Source: Persicitalea sp963716085 (GTDB lineage Bacteria; Bacteroidota; Bacteroidia; Cytophagales; Spirosomataceae). Taken from it: a DNA stretch of 64,000 bases. The notes beneath the pieces were generated by a model. The model searched no databases. It worked only from the letters and a program-made list of their open reading frames with translations, and was not told the origin of the DNA. Location: NCBI GenBank assembly GCA_963716085.1, contig OY970288.1:2852001-2916000 (forward strand). The letters are read 5' to 3'. Shown here piece after piece: positions 18,124 to 25,808 of the stretch (its first letter is position 1; every line of letters begins with the position of its first letter). The position numbers and the translations under genes are program-made.

Positions 18124-18347
18124 GCTCCTTCTAGTTCATCCAGCGGCTCATCGAAATCATCTGCGATGTAGGTAATCAAGCCCTTCCCTGCCCCAAATTT
18201 GTTAGGCAATCGAGGATGTGATTTTCGCATATCCTCCTGTTCCTTAGCTTTTTTATCAGCTAATGATTGAATAAAATCCAGCACTTCGGCTTGGAGTTCC
18301 GGCGGTAGCTGGCTGGCTTTCGAACTGATTTGTCCTGTTACTGACAT
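18117..18347 (-). CDS. DUF2281-like small protein, candidate antitoxin or regulator
   Basis: The 76-aa protein contains LPPELQAEVLDFIQSLADK near the N-terminus and a FGAGKGLITYIADDFDEPLDEL tail, the layout of DUF2281 antitoxin-like proteins, which usually accompany PIN toxins. Here the partner is a Fic protein: the reading frames overlap by 7 nt. The GKGLI...DDFDEPL tail often binds the toxin in related systems. Whether it binds Fic is inference. Confidence 0.75.
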   Translation of the reverse strand: MSVTGQISSKASQLPPELQAEVLDFIQSLADKKAKEQEDMRKSHPRLPNKFGAGKGLITYIADDFDEPLDELEGAW

Positions 18348-18502
18348 GGTGGTTTTGCTGAAGTTGGACTATCAAGCCTAATACTTTCCTAATTTTCCGG
18401 GTATTAGCGTTTCAAACGCGAGAAGATGAAACGCCAGCGGGCGACCATCCTAACTGAAAATCAGGGTTAGCGGGGGTTAGTCAAACTTAGGATTATCGCC
18501 TA

Positions 18503-19606
18503 TCATATGTCTCTCAATCTCCTCAGACTTTCAATTTGCTTTTGCTCTTGACTAATCTGCATTTCGAAATCATCAGGCCACTCCTCTTGAGCCTTCGCTC
18601 TTATAGTGTTGAAATCTTCAATACTAATATCGATAGGGTTATGCTTCTTCAACTTTTCAATAGCAGCATACTGTCGCTGGATATAATTGAGTTGCATATC
18701 AAAATCATCTGGCCACTCTTTATTACTATTTTCTTTTATAATATCTTTAACGTTTTCTCGATTAGAAAATTTTTGGACTTTCCTTATCTCGTGATCAGAA
18801 GAAACTGAGTCAATTTCTAATTTTTTCTCATTTGAATCCAAAATTATCTTTATTTCTTTGAGTAACTTATTTCTTCTTCTTTCCCAAACATTTGAAACTA
18901 TACTATCAATATTAAATAATTCTTCAACCCTATCTTTTAACGAGTTAAGCTTCTCCTTTTCATTAATTTTCATCCCATGTGTCGTAGGAATAACTCCTTC
19001 TATATCACCATATTCAAATGGAGGCACTAAAATAGGTATATGGTGATTTGTTTTTACCCATGTAGCTCCCATTTCGCATAGACAGATTATACTAGTGTAA
19101 AAATTTTCCGATAATATAAATAGAACCAATACATCATCATTTAACTCATCCCTTATAGTAGAAAGAAAGTCCGAACCCAATTTGACGCCGTAACCTTCAA
19201 ATGAAGAGCAAAATATTTTGTTACTTGGAACTCCGATCGCTTCCAAAATATCAATTACTTTTTCTACAATTGGCTTATCAATACTTGAATGACTAATAAA
19301 TATTCTATCCACTGATGGGTGTTCTACTGCTGAATTATTAAAATCAATTTCTTTAACATCAACCTTCTTAATATCAGTTGTTGGTAATCCCAAGTCCTCT
19401 GCTATTTTAGATAGTGTATCATTGGACTCAAATTTTACTGTTTGAGTAATGTACTCTTGTATATCTAACATAGATATAACATGATTATTATCTTCAACCT
19501 TAATTCCATATTCACTTATAAATATATTTATCTCAACTCCGCTATATTGCTCATCAAGTCTGGCTGCAATCTGCTTAATTAAATCAATTCTCTGCTTTGG
19601 GTTCAT
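18503..19606 (-). CDS. TIR-domain protein, candidate NADase effector
   Basis: I start at ATG 19606 (MNPKQRIDLIKQ), giving 367 aa; an upstream ATG at 19681 adds 25 residues. Residues 1-80 form an N-terminal domain (IAARLDEQ, IFISEYGIKVED, LSKIAEDLGLP) like domains that precede TIR in other bacterial proteins. Residues about 100-235 are a TIR fold (DRIFISHSSIDK; ENFYTSIICLCEMG with the likely catalytic Glu178). Two C-terminal repeats start EWPDDFDMQ and EWPDDFEMQ. It is much more AT-rich than its neighbours, suggesting transfer. A role in phage defence by NAD depletion is inferred. Confidence 0.85.
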   Translation of the reverse strand: MNPKQRIDLIKQIAARLDEQYSGVEINIFISEYGIKVEDNNHVISMLDIQEYITQTVKFESNDTLSKIAEDLGLPTTDIKKVDVKEIDFNNSAVEHPSVDRIFISHSSIDKPIVEKVIDILEAIGVPSNKIFCSSFEGYGVKLGSDFLSTIRDELNDDVLVLFILSENFYTSIICLCEMGATWVKTNHHIPILVPPFEYGDIEGVIPTTHGMKINEKEKLNSLKDRVEELFNIDSIVSNVWERRRNKLLKEIKIILDSNEKKLEIDSVSSDHEIRKVQKFSNRENVKDIIKENSNKEWPDDFDMQLNYIQRQYAAIEKLKKHNPIDISIEDFNTIRAKAQEEWPDDFEMQISQEQKQIESLRRLRDI

Positions 19607-19801
19607 TTTGTTTGCTATTAAATAAAAAATTTGAAAAATTGAAAAATTGGAGTTTTTGAGTCTTTTTGCTTTGAATTTCATATTGCAGCCAATCCCAAGT
19701 TATAATCAGGGTTGTAGCTCCTCGCTTTCTCCACGAGAACTGAGAATTGCTTTTTCTCTCTTAAATGTCTAGACAATTGCTTGTATCTCAACAACTAGAC
19801 T

Positions 19802-20188
19802 TCAAGCCACCACCCGCCGCCGCTCTACCCAATCAACAATCTTCACCGCTTCCTCCAATCCTGCCAGCGCCGACCCAGCTACCGGATTCCCGTCATAACT
19901 CATTGACAGATGCAGCGTATCATATACGCCAACAAAAGAATGAAGCAGCTTTTTGTCCAGCTTGGCTAATTGCTGCTTGTACCATTCCACATCTTTATCT
20001 TTCCGGCCTTTGGCTTTCTTGCCCAGCAGTTCATCTAGTGCTACCAAAACACCCGCATAGGCGGTGTGGCCCGCCATCTTGACGTATTTGGTATCTTCTT
20101 GATAAAGGCCGTCTTCTTTTTGGCCTTTCTCGCTCAAAATTTCACGAGCATTAGACAAGTACCGTTTGGCTTCTTCGATTTGGTTCAT
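19802..20188 (-). CDS. DUF5618 protein, copy 2
   Basis: This 128-aa, mostly helical protein starts NQIEEAKRYLSNAREILSEK and contains TAYAGVLVALDELLGKKAKGRKD and YDTLHLSMSYDG. It is a close paralogue of the gene at 20220-20597 (same motif order, about the same length, MDQIEEAKRYIENAREILSEK). DUF5618 proteins are small helical proteins, perhaps HEPN-like, of unknown function. The two genes lie in tandem 31 bp apart and probably form one transcript. Confidence 0.85.
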   Translation of the reverse strand: MNQIEEAKRYLSNAREILSEKGQKEDGLYQEDTKYVKMAGHTAYAGVLVALDELLGKKAKGRKDKDVEWYKQQLAKLDKKLLHSFVGVYDTLHLSMSYDGNPVAGSALAGLEEAVKIVDWVERRRVVA

Positions 20189-20219
20189 GATGACAAATTT
20201 TTACGAAAAAATCTAATCA

Positions 20220-20597
20220 TCAAGCAATAGCCATGCGCTGCTCTACCCAGTCGATGATTTTTTCAGCATCTTTCAATCCCGCCTTAGCTACGTCAGCATT
20301 GAGGTTGCCGTCATAACCCAGAGCCAGGTGAAGCGTATCATAAGCCGAAACAAACGAACTCAGCACCTTCTTGTCCATTTTCGCCAAACCTTCTTGATAC
20401 CAGGACACATCCTTACGGCCCTTTGATTTTTTACCAAGGATGCCGTCCAAGGCTACCAACACCCCATTATAGGCTGTATTTCCTGCTATCCTCACATATT
20501 TACGGTCCTGGTAGTATCCATCCCGTTTTTGCGCCTTCTCGCTCAAAATTTCGCGGGCATTCTCGATGTACCGCTTGGCTTCTTCGATTTGATCCAT
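20220..20597 (-). CDS. DUF5618 protein, copy 1
   Basis: This 125-aa protein contains TAYNGVLVALDGILGKKSKGRKD, WYQEGLAKMDKKVLSSF and YDTLHLALGYDG, aligned throughout with the adjacent copy 2, so the pair arose by tandem duplication. Differences are spread along the length, so the duplication is not recent. There is no enzyme motif I can name. Confidence 0.85.
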   Translation of the reverse strand: MDQIEEAKRYIENAREILSEKAQKRDGYYQDRKYVRIAGNTAYNGVLVALDGILGKKSKGRKDVSWYQEGLAKMDKKVLSSFVSAYDTLHLALGYDGNLNADVAKAGLKDAEKIIDWVEQRMAIA

Positions 20598-20688
20598 GTT
20601 GATAAGAAAAATAGCTTTGTAAAAAGTGCTTCTTGAACAGAATCCTAAATGTAGTCACAAATAGCCAACCAAAGCACTTGGCTGCCAG

Positions 20689-22265
20689 TTACTGCCCCGC
20701 CAACGTCTTCCCACGCCTAACTCCCGTATGCTTCCGTTCCTCCACAACTACCTCCCCATTCACCATCACATATTCAAACCCTTTTGAATAAACGTGCGGA
20801 TTGGCAAACTCCGCCGCATCGCCCACGGTGGCTTCGTTGAAAACGACAATGTCTGCCGCCATGCCGGGCAGGAGTAGGCCGCGGTCGCGAAGCCCAAATT
20901 TCTGGGCGGGCAGCGAGGTCATGCGGCGGATGGCTTCTTCGAGGCGGATGGTTTTCTGGTCGCGGACGTAGCGGCCCAGCACGCGGGCGTTGGTGCCGTA
21001 GGCGCGGGGGTGCGGCATTCCCGAGCCGAACTGGGCGATGCCCGCGTCGGAGGCGATCATCGCGAAGGGGTACTGCATGATGCGCGTCAGATCTTTTTCT
21101 TCCATGCTGAAAAACACCATTTGGGTGCGGTTGACGGACTCGACCATTTCAAGAATCGTCTCGGCTTCTTCCAATCGGATTGCCTTTGCGGCCTTTGAGT
21201 TGGTTTATTTCGCTGATGTTCCTGCCGTTATAGCTGGTATCAGGGGCGTAGCGGGCCACCTGCGCATATTCGTAACTATCGAGCTGCTTGCTTTTGAGCT
21301 TATCCGCCATTTCCTGCTTGATTTTCTGGCGGATCACCGGGTCGTTGAGCCGGGCTTTCAGGGAATCGCGTCCCCCGCCGAATGCCCAAGTGGGTACGGT
21401 GGCATCCAGGGTAGTGCTGCTGGCGACGTAGGGATATTGATCCACCGTCACGTCGATGCCTTCCCGGCGGGCATCGTCCACCAGGGCGATGGTTTCGACG
21501 GAACGGCCCCAGTTGGGTTTGTAGGTCACTTTGAAGTGCGAAATCTGGACGGGCATATCGGCGGCGCGGCCGATGGCGATGGCTTCGCTCACGGCCTCGG
21601 TGACGTTGTCGCCCTCGTCGCGGATGTGCGAGGCATAGACGCCGCCGTGCTTGGCGGCGGCTTTGGCCAGGGCTACTACCTCGGGCGTTTTGGAGTAGGT
21701 ACCCGGCACGTATATCAGACCCGTGGATAGGCCGACCGCGCCTTCCCGTATGGCTTTTTCTACCAGGGCTTCCATTTGGGCCAGTTCGGCGGCGGTGGGG
21801 TCGCGCTGCGCGTCACCCATGACGGTCCGGCGGACGGTGTTGTGGCCCACAAGGGACGCTACATTGATGGCCAGTTTTGACCGAATCCAGGCGGGCGAAG
21901 TACGCCGCCATGTCCCGGCTGGAACCACCGCAGTTGCCCGTTACGACGGAAGTGACGCCATCAAAGATGAAATTATCCGCCGTGGGCGTCACCATTTCGT
22001 CGCCCTCGATGTGGGTGTGGACGTCGATGAAGCCAGGCGCAACGACTAGCCCTCTGGCGTCGATGGTCTTGGTGGCTTTTGCCTTGTCGCAGTTGCCCGA
22101 TGGCGGCGATTTTACCGTCTTGCACGGCGACATCGCCGTAGTACCAGGAGTTTCCGGTTCCGTCGATAATGCGACCATTCTTGATGAGAATGTCGTAGGT
22201 TTGGGAAAAGGCCGGGCCGCAAAGCAGGACGAAAGTACAAGAAGCGGATGGTAAAGCGAGCGCAT
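20689..22265 (-). pseudogene. N-acyl-D-amino-acid deacylase (D-aminoacylase), four frameshifts
   Basis: The minus strand encodes, across changing frames, a secreted amidohydrolase: signal peptide MRSLYHPLLVLSSCFAA, TYDILIKNGRIIDGTGNSW, ARGLVVAPGFIDVHTHIEGD (metal-binding HxH), TSVVTGNCGGSS, GVYASHIRDEGD and a C-terminal GMAADIVVFN. Frames change near 22215, 22078, 21882 and 21183. At 22078 and 21882 an AAAA run looks one A too long, and at 21183 a GG looks one G too long. There are no nonsense mutations otherwise. Intact, it would release D-amino acids from N-acyl forms in the periplasm. Confidence 0.85.
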
Positions 22266-22406
22266 CAATGGTAGGTTAGGTTTCAACTGCCAAGCTACCG
22301 AATAGTAAGGAATTGAGAATTAGATTTCTTCCGACAGATTAGAAAATCGAGCGTCGCACCTTTGTAAACTTTAACATCACATTTTTAAACCAAACTACCC
22401 AAAACT

Positions 22407-23268
22407 ATGAACATCAAACCCTTCATTCTGCTGGCTTCGCTCGGCCTAATGGCTTCCTGCGACACGAAAACCGACGAGGGCGACGGCATGGACTCAACTG
22501 CCGTTGCCGAGGTGTCGCTGGAACAAATCTGGGCCACTGACACCACGCTCATGACGCCCGAATCGGTGCTGCTCGACAATGGCACTTCTATACGTTTCGC
22601 TTATCGACGGACAAGGCGGCGAAAAAGATGGCAAGGGCGGCGTCGCCAAAGTTGGCACCGACGGACAGATCATCGACGCCAATTGGGTCACGGGCCTGAG
22701 TGCGCCCAAAGGCATGGGCATCATGGACGGCAACCTCTACGTGACCGACCTTACGGAGTTAGTCCAGATCGAGCTGGCGACCGGAAAAATCCTGCAAAAA
22801 ATGCCTGTCGATGGGGCGAAGTCGCTGAACGATATTTCGGTCGGAGAAGATGGAGTACTTTATTTCTCCGATAAAGGCGACGGAAAACTTTACACCCTCA
22901 AAGGCGGGCAAATAGCGATGTATCACGAAGGCATCGACAACCCGAACGGGGTACTTTCCGTGAGCGACGGCCTGCTGTACACCGAAAGTGGCAAGCTAAT
23001 GAAAATCGACGCCGCCAAGAACGTAACTACCCTGGCCGAAGGCATGGATAAAAGCACCGACGGTATCGAGGAGGTGAGTCCCGGCGAGTACATCGTTTCG
23101 TGCTGGGCGGGTGAGGTGTACCACGTGAAGGATGGCACGGCCACCAAACTACTGGATACCAAGGACATCGATAGCAACACCGCCGACATCGGTTACGACG
23201 CAGCGAAGAAGATCGTGTACGTGCCGACGTTTTTCAAGAATAGCGTGGTGGCGTACCAGTTAAGGTAG
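22407..23268 (+). pseudogene. SMP-30/gluconolactonase-like lipoprotein, one frameshift
   Basis: The 5' frame encodes a lipoprotein signal (ILLASLGLMASCDTK) and SLEQIWATDTTLMTPESVLLDN. Near 22585 the reading passes one frame over to LLYVSLIDGQGGEKDGKGG and stays open to 23268. The body is a six-bladed beta-propeller with repeating segments (SLNDISVGEDGVLYFSD, DNPNGVLSVSDGLLYTE, DIGYDAAKKIVYVPTF). Intact versions have about 285 aa. It may bind or hydrolyse a small lactone; the substrate is unknown. The frameshift may be an error, because the rest is well kept. Confidence 0.8.
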
Positions 23269-23284
23269 CTTCGCTGCTGTTGGG

Positions 23285-23368
23285 CATTAGGCTATAAGCT
23301 GTAGGCAATAGGCTATGGGGTCAGCCCATCAAGCCAAATCCAGCCGCCTACAGCCTATAGCCTACAGC
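23285..23368. repeat. imperfect inverted/direct repeats between convergent genes
   Basis: Words such as AGCTGTAGGC, GGCTAT and their complements GCCTACAGC, ATAGCC recur on both sides of a short centre. This can fold into a long hairpin between the SMP-30-like gene and the GMC oxidoreductase gene and may end transcription from both sides. Confidence 0.6.
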
Positions 23369-25077
23369 TTAAAACGTTTCAACTCCTTCACCGCGTGGTT
23401 GGCGGCTCGGGCGGTGAGGGCCATGTAGGTCAGTGAGGGGTTGACGCAGGAGGCCGAAGTCATGCAGGCGCCGTCGGTCATGAAGACGTTCGGCACGGCG
23501 TGAACCTGGTTGTGGGCGTTCAGGACGGAGGTCTTGGGGTCGCGGCCCATGCGGGCGGTACCCATTTCGTGGATCGCCATGCCGGGGTACGAACCCGTGT
23601 CGTAGGACTGCACGTCTTTCAAACCCGAAGATTCGAGCATTTCGGCGGCATCGTTGGCCATATCGACCCGCATTTTCTTTTCATTCTCCTTGAATTCCGC
23701 ATCGAAAACAGGTAGCGGCATTCCCCACTTGTCCTTGTCGGTGGGGTGGAGGTACATCCGGTTTTCGTAGTAAGGGAGCGTCTCGCCGAAGGCAATCAGG
23801 CCCATCGTCCACGGCCCGGGCTTGGTGGCGGCGTCCTTATAAGTAGCGCCGAAACTCAGCTCGGCGACGTTGTGCTTCCAGTCGCCGCGGCGGCCTCCAC
23901 CTTGATAGCCAAAGCCGCGCACGTAGTCGCGCTTGTCTTTGCCGATGTTGCGGTAGCGCGGAATGTAGATGCCATTGGCGCGGCGTCCGTAGTAGTATTT
24001 ATCCAAATCACCCTCCCATTTTCCGCCCGCTCCCACGTGAAAGTGATGATCCATGAGGTTGTGGCCTAGTTGCTCCGAGTCGTTGCCCAGACCATTGGGA
24101 AAGCGATTCGATTTTGAATTCAGCAGAATAGCCGCCGAAGCCATCGCCGAACCGCAGACGAAAACAATTTTGGCGTTGTACTCGCGCTCGTCCATCGTTT
24201 CCGTGTCGATCACCTTCACGCCTGTGGCGCGCTGTTTGTTCTCATCGTACATAATCTCGCTCACGATGGAATCGGGCCGAAGCGTCAGCCGTCCCGTGGC
24301 GGCGGCGGGTGGCAGCGTGCAGGACTGCGTGCTGAAATACGCGCCGTACGGACAACCCAACCGACATTTGTTGCGGTACTGGCATGGCGCGCGGCCCACG
24401 CCAAGCTGTTCCTTGCGGGCTTCGGAAAGGTTAGCCACGCGACCAATCGTCATGTTTCGTCCGGGAAAATTTTTCTCGATGCGTTTACGCACTTCCTTCT
24501 CCACACAAAACATCTCCATCGGCGGCAGAAACTCACTGTCGGGCAGTTGCGGAAGGCCTAGCTTTTCACCCGAAATACCCACGTGCTTTTCGACGTAAGA
24601 GTACCAGGGCGCAATATCTTTGTAGCGAATGGGCCAGTCCACCGCGATGCCCTCCTTGGCGTTGGCCTCAAAATCGATGTCTGACCAGCGGTACGACTGC
24701 CTTCCCCACAGAATCGACTTGCCGCCCACGATGTTGGGCCGAAACCAGTCGAAGCGCTTGTCTTCGTGGTAGAGCGCGTCGATGTCCTTCATCCAGTAGC
24801 CGTCGGTGGTGGCGTCGTAGAAGCCATCGCGGGTCAGCTTAGGGTGATCTTCCTTTTGCTGCATCGTCATCATGCCCGCGTGTTCTAATTCCCAGGGGGC
24901 TTTGGTGGCGTTCTCGTAGTCGGTGACGTGGTCGAGTTTGCGCCCCCGTTCGAGCATCAGGACAGTCAAGCCCTTTTCGGTCAGTTCCTTCGCGGCCCAG
25001 CCGCCCGTGACGCCCGAGCCGATGACAATGGCGTCGTAAGTGTTTTCCTCGGTTGCTTTGATATTTAGGTTTGCCAT
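23362..25077 (-). CDS. GMC-family oxidoreductase, copy B
   Basis: The 571-aa flavoprotein has an FAD Rossmann motif (YDAIVIGSGVTGGWAAKEL), LMLERGRKLDHV, a Cys-rich stretch RNKCRLGCPYGAYFSTQSC that may hold a cofactor or disulfide, and the C-terminal catalytic region MAIHEMGTARMG and ASCVNPSLTYMAL. Such proteins act with a gluconate 2-dehydrogenase subunit 3-like partner to oxidise sugars or alcohols. The partner gene lies 110 bp upstream on the same strand. It is closely similar to copy A at 25809-27524. Confidence 0.92.
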   Translation of the reverse strand: MANLNIKATEENTYDAIVIGSGVTGGWAAKELTEKGLTVLMLERGRKLDHVTDYENATKAPWELEHAGMMTMQQKEDHPKLTRDGFYDATTDGYWMKDIDALYHEDKRFDWFRPNIVGGKSILWGRQSYRWSDIDFEANAKEGIAVDWPIRYKDIAPWYSYVEKHVGISGEKLGLPQLPDSEFLPPMEMFCVEKEVRKRIEKNFPGRNMTIGRVANLSEARKEQLGVGRAPCQYRNKCRLGCPYGAYFSTQSCTLPPAAATGRLTLRPDSIVSEIMYDENKQRATGVKVIDTETMDEREYNAKIVFVCGSAMASAAILLNSKSNRFPNGLGNDSEQLGHNLMDHHFHVGAGGKWEGDLDKYYYGRRANGIYIPRYRNIGKDKRDYVRGFGYQGGGRRGDWKHNVAELSFGATYKDAATKPGPWTMGLIAFGETLPYYENRMYLHPTDKDKWGMPLPVFDAEFKENEKKMRVDMANDAAEMLESSGLKDVQSYDTGSYPGMAIHEMGTARMGRDPKTSVLNAHNQVHAVPNVFMTDGACMTSASCVNPSLTYMALTARAANHAVKELKRFKL

Positions 25078-25095
25078 TTTTTTGGATTAAAATAA

Positions 25096-25177
25096 AACCG
25101 CAGAGAGCGCAAAGTTTTTACGCAGAGGACGCAAAAACTCAGCGTCCTCCGCGCAAACCTCAGCGCTCTCTGCGGTT
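25096..25177. repeat. nested inverted repeat (two hairpins in one)
   Basis: Outer arms AACCGCAGAGAGCGC (25096-25110) and GCGCTCTCTGCGGTT (25163-25177) are perfect complements over 15 bp. Inner arms CGCAGAGGACGC and GCGTCCTCCGCG pair inside them. It fills the spacer between the subunit-3 gene and GMC copy B, so it could weaken read-through or stabilise mRNA ends. The unit CGCAGAG also repeats directly. Confidence 0.85.
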
Positions 25178-25187
25178 AAGGATTCGA

Positions 25188-25730
25188 TTATCCCAACGCC
25201 CAGGCCTTTTGCCCTGGCTTCAAGGGAATACAAGCTTCCAAACGACCAGGGGCTTCGATGTACTCCAAAGCCTTCGTGGCCCCGATTTCGGAGGTAAAGT
25301 ACCCCACGGCGGTGTAGTTTTTCATTTGCTTGAAAAAAGCCCGGTCGGAATCGATCAGTTTTTTCACCATCTCGATTTTCTGATCTTTACCCAACGACAC
25401 GAAGTTCTTGCCAAAAGCAGCCTTGCTGTCGGCGTCGAATTTATCCAGCGAAGCGTAAAACGCTTTCTGCTCCTCTATGGGATGGCAGTCACGGATCACG
25501 CGGATAATAAATTGCTCGGCCCCGGCGGCTTTGGCACCCGGTGTGTCGGTAGTCGGGATGATGACATCGGCCAGTTCAGCCAAAAGTTTTTCCTGATCCG
25601 GGGTGATATAGACGCTATCGCCAAGATTCGTTTTCTCGCCCAAAATGCCGGACACAACTGGTCCGGACAAGGCTACGCCGCCCATCAGCATACTAATCCG
25701 CTGCACGGCTTCTCTACGGTTCATTTTCAT
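25188..25730 (-). CDS. gluconate 2-dehydrogenase subunit 3 family protein
   Basis: The 180-aa product has a twin-arginine-like leader (MNRREAVQRISMLMGGVAL), suggesting Tat export with its flavoprotein partner. The body carries DVIIPTTDTPGAKAAG and CHPIEEQKAFYASL, characteristic of the small subunit of membrane-bound gluconate dehydrogenase-type enzymes. It lies between two GMC oxidoreductase genes in the same direction and could serve either. The two upstream Met codons (MKM) make little difference to the start. Confidence 0.9.
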   Translation of the reverse strand: MKMNRREAVQRISMLMGGVALSGPVVSGILGEKTNLGDSVYITPDQEKLLAELADVIIPTTDTPGAKAAGAEQFIIRVIRDCHPIEEQKAFYASLDKFDADSKAAFGKNFVSLGKDQKIEMVKKLIDSDRAFFKQMKNYTAVGYFTSEIGATKALEYIEAPGRLEACIPLKPGQKAWALG

Positions 25731-25808
25731 GGTACTTTATTTTGATACTAGATTTTAGATATTGGATTCTGGATTGCCGAGGGCCGAAAGCCGACCGCCG
25801 AAAGCCCA

